From Streptococcus lactarius (GTDB lineage Bacteria > Bacillota > Bacilli > Lactobacillales > Streptococcaceae), in NCBI RefSeq assembly GCF_016642265.1, contig NZ_MRXX01000001.1:183231-215826 (forward strand): DNA of 32,596 nucleotides. Direction: 5' to 3'. Below the pieces are notes generated by a model that was not told the DNA's origin, did no database searches, and saw nothing but the letters and a program-made list of their open reading frames with translations. Both the position numbers and the translations under genes were made by a program. Of the stretch, positions 1 to 7,387 are shown in pieces; positions within the stretch are counted from its first letter, which is position 1; every line of letters begins with the position of its first letter.

Positions 1-44
1 TTGTCTACGTTCTGAGATAGGACTTTTGGCCCTATCTTCTATAA

Positions 45-479
45 TTACTCTCCATTTTCAAACGTTACAGTTCCAAGAAAAACCAGTGTTGCCATTATAA
101 GAGATGAAAAGAAAAAGGGAGACCACTCCCACTCAGGATCATACGCTGCAATCATCGAAACGAAATAAAGGGCTGAGGCTATGTAAAGAGTTGTTTTATT
201 CCCTTTGTTTTTTCCATTCCAAAGCAGGACTGTTGCAATAATAAAACAGAGTAGATGAAGCCATAGGAAAGCTAGTAGTATAATTCCCAATGCTCCCAAT
301 GCAACTGTAAAACATAGAAGTATACTAAGATAGCTGAGGGCTAAGTAAAATGCCAGGCTTAGAATTACTGAAGTAGGGACATGCTTTTGTTGATCTTGCT
401 CAACAATTGGTGGCTGAACATTCTCTTCAAGCAGACTCTCTTTCTCATGGTTTGATTCATAATTTTGTTGATCTGTCAT
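45..479 (-). CDS. small polytopic membrane protein, function unknown (tandem paralogue 1)
   Basis: A 144-residue protein with an acidic, glutamine-rich cytoplasmic N-terminus (about residues 1-35) followed by roughly four hydrophobic segments (about 37-60, 63-87, 97-113, 120-137). A short loop carries GNKTTLYIASALY and AYDPEWEW, closely matching the downstream-coded neighbour at 675-1124, so the two look like a tandem duplication. The ATG has a good ribosome site, AGGAG six bases upstream. I do not recognise a characterised family. The 195-bp gap to the neighbour holds AT-rich sequence with a small hairpin (GCTTTT/AAAAGC) but no gene and no convincing promoter, so the two genes may be cotranscribed or separate. 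Confidence 0.75.
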   Translation of the reverse strand: MTDQQNYESNHEKESLLEENVQPPIVEQDQQKHVPTSVILSLAFYLALSYLSILLCFTVALGALGIILLAFLWLHLLCFIIATVLLWNGKNKGNKTTLYIASALYFVSMIAAYDPEWEWSPFFFSSLIMATLVFLGTVTFENGE

Positions 480-674
480 AACTTTCTCCTAACAATTTTC
501 TAAAATATACTGCTTTTCTTAAAAAGCTGGAATAAAAGATTTTATAAGTGATATTCACTGAATTCTTCCATTCATCCTAATGACATCTTAAAATTACACA
601 ACTTGACAGAAAATCTTGACTCGATAAGATTATTAATCAAGCAAATACTTATTTAAAAATGTTACCACTTCTCT

Positions 675-1124
675 TTAATATCTCAATACTTCTGTATCTT
701 CTTTAACCAACAGTGTTCCGATTAAATCCAGAACGCCTAAACATAAAGGTCCAATTCGAAAAATTTCCCAGTCTGGATCAAAAGCTAAGACAATAGACAG
801 CAGATAGAGCCCAATACTCGCATGGAGAAGGCTTTTATTCCCCTTCTTCATCCCGAGTCGAAGTAAAAAGGCTCCAATCGCAAGACTGAATAAGTTTGGA
901 CCAAGGAAAATCAAAACGACAAATCCCCAAGCGCTACCCGAAAGTGCAAAGTAAGAGACAAACAATACAAGATAGATAATGGATAAGTAAAAGGCCGCTG
1001 AAAGAAGAATGGATGTAAATCCGATTTTTGTTGGATGATTCTGAATAGATGCAGCATTAAAACCGTCTTCACCCATCCTACTATGTTCTTTATTTTCTTC
1101 AAAATATTTCTCTTGGTCTGGCAT
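675..1124 (-). CDS. small polytopic membrane protein, function unknown (tandem paralogue 2)
   Basis: A 149-residue protein built like the one at 45-479: a polar N-terminus (about 1-35), then about four membrane segments and a charged tail. Shared blocks include SILLSAAFYLSIIYL, KKGNKSLLHASIGLYLLS and AFDPDWE. The start is ATG with a purine-rich GGTAGGG about 7 bases upstream. A TATAAT lies on the minus strand at 1171-1166, without a clear -35. No catalytic motif is visible. A role in envelope stress or as a small integral membrane accessory protein is only a guess. Confidence 0.75.
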   Translation of the reverse strand: MPDQEKYFEENKEHSRMGEDGFNAASIQNHPTKIGFTSILLSAAFYLSIIYLVLFVSYFALSGSAWGFVVLIFLGPNLFSLAIGAFLLRLGMKKGNKSLLHASIGLYLLSIVLAFDPDWEIFRIGPLCLGVLDLIGTLLVKEDTEVLRY

Positions 1125-1268
1125 AGCTTTCCCTACCTTTCTTTTTTATATTTTCTTTTAACACCATTATACATGATTTCATCTATGCAATGCTATTTCT
1201 TAAAAATTGATTTGGACGGATTTCCAATTAGATTTCTGACATGTAATGAAATAGACGGGAAAGCTTCC

Positions 1269-1736
1269 TTAAATAAAATCTGCCTCTGCAATGGCTCGTT
1301 TTACCTCTTCAATCGGTAGATTGACCAGCTCCACTTCTTTTTCACGGTAGAGGTACTCTGCGTATTCATCGATGCGATATTGATGGATGTATACCACCCG
1401 CTTACAGCCAACTTGAAGTAACTGCTTAGTACAATTGAGACAAGGAAAATGCGTCACATAAGCTGTGAAGCCTTTGGGAATTCCTCTTTCAGCTCCCTGC
1501 AAGATCGCATTAACTTCTGCATGAATGGTCCGGACACAGTGTCCCTCGACCATGAGACATCCATCCTCTAAACAATGATCTGTTCCAGAAACAGATCCAT
1601 TATAACCTGTTGCAATGACCTTATTATCCTTAACCAAAACAGCCCCTACTTTCGCCCGATTACAGGTCGCCCGATTCGAAATCAGTAAGGCCTGAGCTGC
1701 AAAATACTCATCCCATGCTAGTCGATTGTGTGTCAC
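1269..1736 (-). CDS. comEB: dCMP deaminase, ComEB type
   Basis: Zinc-dependent deoxycytidylate deaminase of the cytidine deaminase fold, which converts dCMP to dUMP for thymidylate synthesis; the gene is called comEB in streptococci and Bacillus for its position near competence genes in Bacillus. The zinc and catalytic signatures are clear: HAEVNAIL (H and catalytic E) and PCLNC (two zinc-binding cysteines). I chose the GTG start at 1736 (155 residues, beginning MTHNRLAWDEYF) because GGAGG sits 8 bases upstream. The ATG at 1751 would place that same GGAGG inside the coding sequence. It is monocistronic by appearance: an extended -10 promoter lies just upstream and the rplT terminator lies behind that. 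Confidence 0.92.
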   Translation of the reverse strand: MTHNRLAWDEYFAAQALLISNRATCNRAKVGAVLVKDNKVIATGYNGSVSGTDHCLEDGCLMVEGHCVRTIHAEVNAILQGAERGIPKGFTAYVTHFPCLNCTKQLLQVGCKRVVYIHQYRIDEYAEYLYREKEVELVNLPIEEVKRAIAEADFI

Positions 1737-1780
1737 CTTTCGGTCCTCCATCTAATATGAATTCTGCTATCATTGATTTC

Positions 1781-1789
1781 ATTATAGCA
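1781..1789 (-). promoter_or_regulatory. extended -10 promoter of comEB, inside an imperfect dyad
   Basis: On the minus strand TGC-TATAAT is a full extended -10 box. The expected -35 position falls in the T-tract of the rplT terminator and does not match TTGACA. The box is one arm of an inverted repeat, TGCTATCAT (1765-1773) against ATTATAGCA (1781-1789), 8 of 9 positions matching. Confidence 0.6.
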
Positions 1790-1802
1790 TGAATTAAGAC
1801 AG

Positions 1803-1832
1803 AAAAAAAGACTGAGAAAATTTCCTCAGTCT
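1803..1832 (-). terminator. intrinsic terminator of the infC-rpmI-rplT operon
   Basis: Minus-strand stem AGACTGAG/CTCAGTCT (8 bp, loop of 8) followed by an uninterrupted run of T. It lies just after the rplT stop codon. Confidence 0.9.
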
Positions 1833-1840
1833 GATCGTTA

Positions 1841-2200
1841 TTATTTACCAAGTTTTGCTTTAGCTGCATCTGCAAGAGCTGTGAAAGCTGCTGCATCGTT
1901 AACAGCCAAGTCAGCAAGCATTTTACGGTTCACTTCGATCTCAGCCAATTTCAAACCATGCATCAATTGTGAGTATGAAAGTTCGTTCAAACGAGCTGCC
2001 GCATTGATACGTGTGATCCACAATTTACGGAAGTCACGTTTCTTTTGACGACGGTCACGGTATGCATAGTAGTAAGAGTTCATTACTTGTTCTTTTGCAG
2101 TACGGAACAAGATATGTTTAGCTCCATAGTAACCTTTAGCTAATTTAAGAATACGTTTACGACGTTTGCGTGATACAACGCCACCTTTAACACGTGCCAT
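1841..2200 (-). CDS. rplT: 50S ribosomal protein L20
   Basis: A 119-residue, highly basic ribosomal protein that binds 23S rRNA early in large-subunit assembly. The N-terminus [19 protein letters not shown] and the central [16 protein letters not shown] block are diagnostic, and the length is normal. In Firmicutes L20 also represses its own operon by acting on the infC leader; the leader hairpin at 3033-3065 fits that arrangement. Third gene of the infC-rpmI-rplT operon, 49 bp after rpmI, with a GGAGG-type ribosome site and a strong terminator behind it. Confidence 0.98.
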   Translation of the reverse strand: MARVKGGVVSRKRRKRILKLAKGYYGAKHILFRTAKEQVMNSYYYAYRDRRQKKRDFRKLWITRINAAARLNELSYSQLMHGLKLAEIEVNRKMLADLAVNDAAAFTALADAAKAKLGK

Positions 2201-2249
2201 TTATATTTCCTCCAATATTTCCTAGAATTGTTTACTTACAAATACGCGA

Positions 2250-2450
2250 TTATTTCAAGCGAGTAAGCATTGCTTTGATACGTTTGAAATCTCCTCCATG
2301 CACCATAGATGCTTTACGAAGATGACGACGTTGTTTCTTAGTTTTTCCGTGGAAACGGTGAGAAGTGTAAGCACGGAAACGTTTAAGTCCACCAGAACCT
2401 GTACGTTTGAAACGTTTAGCTGATGCGCGGTGTGTTTTTTGTTTTGGCAT
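2250..2450 (-). CDS. rpmI: 50S ribosomal protein L35
   Basis: A 66-residue basic protein beginning [20 protein letters not shown], the standard L35 signature, at normal length. A component of the large ribosomal subunit, encoded 33 bp after infC and 49 bp before rplT in the universal infC-rpmI-rplT order. An AAAGGAGAAAAT ribosome site precedes the ATG. Confidence 0.98.
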   Translation of the reverse strand: MPKQKTHRASAKRFKRTGSGGLKRFRAYTSHRFHGKTKKQRRHLRKASMVHGGDFKRIKAMLTRLK

Positions 2451-2483
2451 GATATTTTCTCCTTTTTTTAACTTTCTGATAGA

Positions 2484-3014
2484 TTATTTCTTATCAGTTG
2501 CTGGCGCCAATTGCATGAACATTTGACGTCCATCCATCTTAGCTCGTTGTTCGATGATCGCCACATCTTGTGTCGCTTCAGCGAAGTCGGCTAAAACTTT
2601 AGCACCAATCTCTTTGTGGGTAATCATACGACCCTTAAAGCGAATGGATACCTTCACTTTATTTCCTTTTTCAAGGAATTTGCGAGCATTGCGAAGTTTT
2701 GTATCGAAATCACCCTTGTCAATCACTGGGCTCAAACGAACTTCTTTCACGGTCACAACACTTTGTTTTTTGCGTTGTTCTTTTTGCTTCTTCTGGTACT
2801 CAAATTTGAACTTACCGTAGTCCATAATTTTCGCAACAGGAGGCTTAGCTTGAGGTTGAATGAGAACCAAGTCTACATTAGCGTCGTCCGCAAGTGCTTG
2901 CGCTTCGCTAAGTGGTTTAATCCCCAATTGCTCACCTTCAAGACCGATTAAGCGAACTTCACGTACACGAATTTCATCATTGATGAATAAGTCTTGTTTT
3001 GCTATGGTTTTCAC
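2484..3014 (-). CDS. infC: translation initiation factor IF-3
   Basis: IF3 binds the 30S subunit, checks start-codon/initiator tRNA pairing and prevents early 50S joining. Both domains are present: the N-terminal [15 protein letters not shown] block and the C-terminal VKEVRLSP and [13 protein letters not shown] blocks. The open frame extends to an ATG at 3116, but that stretch translates the leader hairpin and is not coding. The boundary given is the GTG at 3014 (176 residues, [10 protein letters not shown]), the likely conventional call. However AGAGGTG (3018-3012) overlaps this GTG and cannot serve it. The same AGAGGTG lies 6 bases before an in-frame ATA at 3005 (IAKQDLF, 173 residues), which aligns better with the IF3 N-terminus of other bacteria. 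A rare start codon would fit the known IF3 autoregulation through AUU/AUA-type starts. Confidence 0.96.
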   Translation of the reverse strand: MKTIAKQDLFINDEIRVREVRLIGLEGEQLGIKPLSEAQALADDANVDLVLIQPQAKPPVAKIMDYGKFKFEYQKKQKEQRKKQSVVTVKEVRLSPVIDKGDFDTKLRNARKFLEKGNKVKVSIRFKGRMITHKEIGAKVLADFAEATQDVAIIEQRAKMDGRQMFMQLAPATDKK

Positions 3015-3032
3015 CTCTCTTTTATTATTCGA

Positions 3033-3065
3033 GAAAAACAAGAACGGACCTGCAAAGCAGGCCCG
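3033..3065 (-). terminator. leader attenuator upstream of infC (L20-leader-like)
   Basis: Minus-strand stem with arms CGGGCCTGC and GCAGGTCCG (9 bp with one G-U, loop TTT) followed by TTCTTGTTTTTCT. It lies between the promoter at 3167-3195 and the IF3 start, in the place where Firmicutes carry the L20-responsive leader terminator. The rest of the leader (about 3066-3160) also contains a small GAAGT/ACTTC hairpin. Premature termination is inferred, not shown. Confidence 0.75.
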
Positions 3066-3166
3066 AACTACATGATGTATTTCATTACTGAAACTTGATC
3101 CGTAGGGGCCAGGCAACTTGCGTCACAAGGCGAGAAGTTCTCACTTCTGCTTTTCTCAACTTTTAT

Positions 3167-3195
3167 ATAATATCAAGTTTTTTATTCTTTGTCAA
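3167..3195 (-). promoter_or_regulatory. strong promoter of infC-rpmI-rplT inside the 3' end of cmk
   Basis: TTGACA (3195-3190), a 17-base spacer and TATTAT (3172-3167) on the minus strand. The -35 overlaps the last codons of cmk. The predicted transcript starts near 3160 and leaves a leader of about 150 bases before infC. Confidence 0.85.
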
Positions 3196-3862
3196 GAATT
3201 TTTTTCGCTTTTTCTTCGATAAAGGCCACCACATCTGCAATTCCAACACCTGTTGTATCAAAATGGATGGCATCCTCTGCAGGTCTCAATGGCGAAACAG
3301 CCCGGTGGCTATCTTTGTAATCCCGTTCAGCAATTTCCTTCTTCAACAATTCAAGATCCGCTGTGATGCCCTTTTCAACGTTTTCCTTGTAGCGACGTTC
3401 TGCACGTTCTTCTACAGATGCCACTAGGAAAATCTTCAACTCTGCATTTGGCAAGACAACTGTTCCAATATCGCGACCGTCCATGACGATTCCACCCTTG
3501 ACAGCAATCTCTTGCTGAAGAGCCACTAACTTTTCACGGACAGGCGCAAGCGCTGCGACCCACGAAACATTATTGGTTACTTGGTTATCACGAATTGGAT
3601 GGGTAATATCCACATCGGCTACAAAAACAAGCTGCTCTCCTTCTTCCGAACGACCAAAGCTGATCGGATACTGATCCAACAGAGCCAACAAGTCCTCCAC
3701 TTGCTCCGCAGACAAGTTGTTTTGCAACGCTAAATAGGTCGCTGCTCGATACATAGCTCCCGTGTCCAAATAGGTGTAATCCAAGTCCTTGGCAATAATT
3801 TTTGCAACCGTAGACTTCCCACTTGAAGCAGGCCCATCAATTGCAATTTGAATTTGTTTCAT
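3182..3862 (-). CDS. cmk: cytidylate kinase
   Basis: Phosphorylates CMP and dCMP with ATP in pyrimidine nucleotide salvage and DNA precursor supply; cytoplasmic. The 226-residue length is normal. The P-loop reads GPASSGKST near residue 10, followed by [11 protein letters not shown] and the [19 protein letters not shown] core of the family. It lies 9 bp after the LysM protein gene, so the two probably form one transcript, and its last codons contain the infC promoter. Confidence 0.97.
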   Translation of the reverse strand: MKQIQIAIDGPASSGKSTVAKIIAKDLDYTYLDTGAMYRAATYLALQNNLSAEQVEDLLALLDQYPISFGRSEEGEQLVFVADVDITHPIRDNQVTNNVSWVAALAPVREKLVALQQEIAVKGGIVMDGRDIGTVVLPNAELKIFLVASVEERAERRYKENVEKGITADLELLKKEIAERDYKDSHRAVSPLRPAEDAIHFDTTGVGIADVVAFIEEKAKKILDKE

Positions 3863-3871
3863 GAGCTACTC

Positions 3872-4318
3872 CTACCGAATTTTCACTTCATCACCAGGAT
3901 TGGCATACCAAGATCCTGTAGACATATGAGAAGGATTGAGCTGTTCTAATTGCGCAATGGAAATACCAGCACGCGCAGCAATGGCTGCTTCACCTTCACC
4001 AGCTTGAACAGTGATAGTTCCTTCCGACGATTTTTCATCTTTTGAGTTATCGTCTTTGGCTGTTTGAGCAGCAGGCGCAGAGGATTTCTGCTCAACCTTG
4101 GTTTCTCCATTGTAGAAGCCAGACATTTGTTTGGATTTGTTGCTACCTCCAGTAGATAGGAAAATCAGCAAACAAACCATTGCTACTACTATTACAAAGA
4201 AAATAATCGCTAAAATCGTCAATAGACGATCTGCCTTAATCCCATTCAATTTACTCGTTCGCTTCAATGTTTCTTCTCCATCATCATAAATATCTTCTTC
4301 CCATGGTTCTTTTGCCAT
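3872..4318 (-). CDS. single-pass membrane protein with C-terminal LysM domain
   Basis: A 148-residue protein: an acidic cytoplasmic N-terminus (about 1-28), one transmembrane helix (about 30-57, LLTILAIIFFVIVVAMVCLL), a low-complexity Ser/Lys/Asp/Ala linker and a LysM-like domain at the C-terminus (GEGEAAIAARAGISIAQLEQLN ... NPGDEVKIR, split here across a loop). This topology puts the LysM fold outside the membrane, where such domains bind peptidoglycan. I chose the ATG at 4318 (MAKEPWEEDIYDD) because AAGGAGGA lies just upstream; an earlier in-frame ATG at 4351 would run through the divergent ferredoxin promoter. Cotranscribed with cmk, a common streptococcal arrangement. Function uncharacterised. 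Confidence 0.88.
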   Translation of the reverse strand: MAKEPWEEDIYDDGEETLKRTSKLNGIKADRLLTILAIIFFVIVVAMVCLLIFLSTGGSNKSKQMSGFYNGETKVEQKSSAPAAQTAKDDNSKDEKSSEGTITVQAGEGEAAIAARAGISIAQLEQLNPSHMSTGSWYANPGDEVKIR

Positions 4319-4328
4319 GACTTCCTCC

Positions 4329-4357
4329 TTGTTTTTTCTCGTAAAAATCATTACAAT
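4329..4357 (+). promoter_or_regulatory. ferredoxin promoter predicting a leaderless mRNA
   Basis: TTGTTT (4329-4334), a 17-base spacer and TACAAT (4352-4357). Only six bases separate the -10 from the ATG at 4364, so transcription should begin at or within a base or two of the start codon. No Shine-Dalgarno sequence is present. Confidence 0.6.
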
Positions 4358-4363
4358 AGAAAT

Positions 4364-4561
4364 ATGAAAGTTACGTTAATTCCAGATCGTTGCATCGCTT
4401 GCGGTCTCTGCCAAACCTATTCTGAATTATTCGATTACCATGACAATGGCATCGTTAAATTTGCCACAGAAGATGACCTCCTCGAAAAGGAAGTTCCTAT
4501 CACAGACGATGTTCTTGAGGCCATCAAAGAATGCCCCACACATGCTCTCTTAAAAGATTAA
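4364..4561 (+). CDS. fer: ferredoxin, single [4Fe-4S] type
   Basis: A 65-residue acidic electron carrier. Cysteines in CIACGLC and a fourth in ECPTHAL give the CxxCxxC...CP pattern of Bacillus-type ferredoxins that hold one [4Fe-4S] cluster. A second cluster motif is absent. The redox partner cannot be told from the sequence. The gene stands alone on the plus strand between the cmk/LysM operon and the EbsA-like gene, has its own promoter and ends in a hairpin terminator that overlaps its last codons. Confidence 0.93.
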   Translation: MKVTLIPDRCIACGLCQTYSELFDYHDNGIVKFATEDDLLEKEVPITDDVLEAIKECPTHALLKD

Positions 4562-4572
4562 GAGAGTTTTTT
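4545..4572 (+). terminator. ferredoxin terminator overlapping the coding end
   Basis: CTCTCTTA/TAAGAGAG stem with a 6-base loop followed by TTTTTT. The 5' arm encodes the last residues of ferredoxin, the stop codon is in the 3' arm, and the T-tract overlaps the stop codon of the convergent EbsA-like gene. Confidence 0.85.
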
Positions 4573-5047
4573 ATTTGGTCGCATAATACATCTCGTAATA
4601 ATCCACATGGATAAAGTTGTCCGTCAAGACGACTTCTCCTTTAAAATAGGGATTTAAAGCAAGTGCATTGATAAAGTATTTTTTAGGCCATTTCCGCATA
4701 CAGAAAGTACGACTGCGTGAGCCGTTATTAAAAATCAGCTTGATCGACTTCTTGTTCACTTCGATTTTTTCGATTGATTCAATCTTCACCTTGATCGGTG
4801 TAAAAGGATTGGCTGTAATAATCCGCAAAATTCCATCATCATAAATGGTAAAATAGCGATGAATCCCGATCGCAAGTAAGGCCATAAACAAAAAGAACGA
4901 GAACAAAACTAGCGTCGGCACACTAGAACTCTCATACATCAAGGCCAGTCCAATAAAGACTGGAATCACTGCAATGGACCAATAAGTCACAAGAACCGAT
5001 AAGTCCGGCTGCCAATGATAATGGACCTTTCCAAATATCTTAATCAT
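4571..5047 (-). CDS. EbsA-like membrane protein
   Basis: A 158-residue protein with two adjacent transmembrane helices (about 19-39 and 45-65) and a C-terminal cytoplasmic domain rich in basic and beta-forming residues (KIESIEKIEVNKKSIKL, SRSRTFCMRKWPKKYF). Size, topology and position next to ferredoxin match the streptococcal family annotated as EbsA, named after an enterococcal gene upstream of the aggregation regulator; its biochemical role is unknown. The start is ATG with GGGGGT six bases upstream. The tail-to-tail arrangement with fer shares the hairpin at 4545-4572. The family call rests on remembered resemblance. Confidence 0.7.
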   Translation of the reverse strand: MIKIFGKVHYHWQPDLSVLVTYWSIAVIPVFIGLALMYESSSVPTLVLFSFFLFMALLAIGIHRYFTIYDDGILRIITANPFTPIKVKIESIEKIEVNKKSIKLIFNNGSRSRTFCMRKWPKKYFINALALNPYFKGEVVLTDNFIHVDYYEMYYATK

Positions 5048-5083
5048 GAGCGTACCCCCATCTAATAGTTTAGCATAAAAAAC

Positions 5084-5139
5084 AAAAAAAAGGGAGCCAG
5101 ACAGTTAAAAATACAAAGATTTTTAACTGCTCGTGCTCC
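5084..5139 (-). terminator. long hairpin terminator at the end of the polysaccharide locus
   Basis: Minus-strand stem with outer arms GGAGC/GCTCC and inner arms CAGTTAAAAAT/ATTTTTAACTG around a 6-base loop, separated by a small internal loop, then CTTTTTTTT. It follows the last gene of the rgp locus by 11 bp. Confidence 0.9.
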
Positions 5140-5150
5140 TTTGAATTGAA

Positions 5151-7379
5151 TTAGTTGGTTGGAACTTTAAAGAAATCTTTTGAGAGGTAGCCTTTGCCAC
5201 TAATCAAGTCATATTCAACCATTTTTAAATCATCCGCAATTTCCTGAGCTTCTCCTTCTAAAGCTTTTTTATCTACACTTGCCTTCTTCAACACTTCTGT
5301 TAAAAGCGCATAGTAAGGAGATACTTTCGAATTGGTTTGTTCAAAGACCATAGCAGAAAAATCACTCAAGTTAACTAAAGGGTAATTCAACTTCGGCGTA
5401 TCAAAATTACTCCAAATGAAGTAATCCGTCTGATACTGACTCTCAGGGTTATTTTTAAAAGCTGACTCAGGATAGAGACCTGGCAAATGATCCCCATAGA
5501 AGACTACCGTAATCTTTTTATCCTTTTTAGAAAGACTTTCCAGGAAGGATTGGGTGGCGGTGTCGGTTTGAGAAAGCATTCTCACATAAGATGACAAAGA
5601 TTTGTTTTGACCATCCGAAAACCCTGGATAACTTGCACTCATATCTATAGGATTTTGTTCAGTCCATGGAGTGTGGTTCTGTATTGTAATTACAGAGAAA
5701 AATTGACTATTCTTATTAAGATTTTCTTCAATCAAACGATAGGTAGAGTCATCACTATAATTTCCACCGACATTATATCCTTTATTCCCTTTGTTTCCAT
5801 AATGTATGAATTTATTGAATTTTAAGTTTCCATAGATAACATTTCTTGAATAATTACTTGGGCTGGCGACGTGAATAACATCCCGATTTCTAGGATTAAA
5901 ATAATTACTAATTGAAGGAAAATATTTCATTTTAGGCGCTACTTGAGTATATAGAATGGAAATGCTCGGAGAAAGGTTGTACATTGGTAATCCTGTTAAA
6001 GTTTGAAATTCCATATTAGCTGTTCCTCCACCGTATCCATCAGATTTCATCAATCCACTGGTTGTATTTTTCTTTATTTCTTGAATTTTTTTAACTGGAT
6101 TTGATGAAACTTGAACTTTTTCTATCCTGGATGGATCTGAAAAACTTTCACTTAATACATAAATTACAGTATGTTCACTGATAAATTGATTTCGTGATTT
6201 ATTTATGTCGATTGATTTTAGGCGGTATTTTTCTTCAATTTTTTCCATGGAAGATTTACTGTACTTGTCAGGTTTATACATAAGCTCAGATGTTAACTGA
6301 GAAAACCAAACATAACTATTTGATTTCATTTGTGCATTAACTGTATTTCCAAACCATGCAATATCATAACGATTATTTAAGGTTGCTAATACAGGAATTT
6401 TTTCATCCATTTTACCATCTTGTCTATTTTTAAAAGAATAATAGACACCGATATAGAAAAATAGAATTAAAAGGATTGTTACAAGCCTTACCAGTTGTAT
6501 TTTAAATACTTTTCCGTAAAGAAGTATACCTCTAAAAAACCAATAAATAAAAAAAAGTAATGCTAGTAACACTATCACATATAAATATGAACTAACCCCA
6601 ACAAACCCCAAAAGAGAGACTGGATTTTTTAACCAACTTAAATCACTTGGCAACAATGGTTCTTGGCGAAACTGATATTTTAAATAACTTGAAATAGAAA
6701 TCCCAATAAGAAGCAATATATTTATGATGGAAGCTAACAGGTACTCATTGATAATAGAGTACAACAACAAAAATATAGCAAAGAAAATACTAATTTGAAA
6801 CAATGTTGCCCCTGGAAAAATGTACTTCTCCATTATGATTAAATCTGCTCGAATACTATATTGAAGAAAATAATTTAATAGTATAGAGAAAACAACACTT
6901 GAAAAGATGGCTAAGCCCACTCCCGGTTTATTATTCTCTAACTCACTTATACCTTTTACAATATAACATGAAATAAAGAAAACAAAAATAATCAAAATTA
7001 AAATAAGTATATCTAACTCTAGTAAATTAGGAATCGTAAGTTTTAAAATATTATTTTTAAGAAAATGAGTAATGAAATTAGTTTCCATTACAGCATCAAA
7101 AAATTTACTATCGGTAAGACAAAAAGCTGTTAAAGAAAATGCATAAAATATAAAAGTATACTTCTCTCTATCATTTGAGATTGGAATTAGATATTTTTCA
7201 AACCATGAGAAAAATACGGAAATGAGATAATGATAGACAAAAGCAACTAGAAAAATTAATACAATATAAAATATGAAATCTACTTTTAAAAAAGAGTATT
7301 GCAAATGTTTAAAAAAAGTAAACTGCTTCTCATTTAATTTTAAACTAACATCAAGTATATATGAGAAGAACAAATACAA
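5151..7379 (-). CDS. LtaS-like phosphoglycerol transferase (GacH/SccH type)
   Basis: A 742-residue protein with about eleven to twelve membrane segments in residues 1-330 and an extracellular sulfatase-fold domain from about 400. Metal and catalytic motifs of the lipoteichoic acid synthase family are visible: ESFSDP (E411), GGGTANMEFQTLTG with the likely nucleophile T453, and YGDHLPG (D630, H631). In group A streptococcus and S. mutans the homologues GacH and SccH move sn-glycerol-1-phosphate from phosphatidylglycerol onto side-chain sugars of the rhamnan; last position in the rgp operon supports the same role. There is no ATG near the start: the frame opens with TTG at 7379, with GGAG 11 bases upstream, while an ATG at 7384 with a better spaced GGAG is in another frame and stops after 14 codons. 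Confidence 0.88.
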   Translation of the reverse strand: MYLFFSYILDVSLKLNEKQFTFFKHLQYSFLKVDFIFYIVLIFLVAFVYHYLISVFFSWFEKYLIPISNDREKYTFIFYAFSLTAFCLTDSKFFDAVMETNFITHFLKNNILKLTIPNLLELDILILILIIFVFFISCYIVKGISELENNKPGVGLAIFSSVVFSILLNYFLQYSIRADLIIMEKYIFPGATLFQISIFFAIFLLLYSIINEYLLASIINILLLIGISISSYLKYQFRQEPLLPSDLSWLKNPVSLLGFVGVSSYLYVIVLLALLFFIYWFFRGILLYGKVFKIQLVRLVTILLILFFYIGVYYSFKNRQDGKMDEKIPVLATLNNRYDIAWFGNTVNAQMKSNSYVWFSQLTSELMYKPDKYSKSSMEKIEEKYRLKSIDINKSRNQFISEHTVIYVLSESFSDPSRIEKVQVSSNPVKKIQEIKKNTTSGLMKSDGYGGGTANMEFQTLTGLPMYNLSPSISILYTQVAPKMKYFPSISNYFNPRNRDVIHVASPSNYSRNVIYGNLKFNKFIHYGNKGNKGYNVGGNYSDDSTYRLIEENLNKNSQFFSVITIQNHTPWTEQNPIDMSASYPGFSDGQNKSLSSYVRMLSQTDTATQSFLESLSKKDKKITVVFYGDHLPGLYPESAFKNNPESQYQTDYFIWSNFDTPKLNYPLVNLSDFSAMVFEQTNSKVSPYYALLTEVLKKASVDKKALEGEAQEIADDLKMVEYDLISGKGYLSKDFFKVPTN

Positions 7380-7387
7380 TCCATAGA

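Noticed and set aside
15..35. GATAGG/CCTATC hairpin at the left edge as a terminator
   Set aside because: The stem is only 6 bp and neither strand has a convincing T-tract within the window.
1035..1319. 94-residue plus-strand open frame overlapping two minus-strand genes
   Set aside because: It covers the promoter region and coding sequence of neighbouring genes and lacks a ribosome site and family resemblance.
3015..3116. N-terminal extension of IF3 from an ATG at 3116
   Set aside because: It translates straight through the leader hairpin and its T-tract, has no ribosome site and would give an unusual 34-residue extension.
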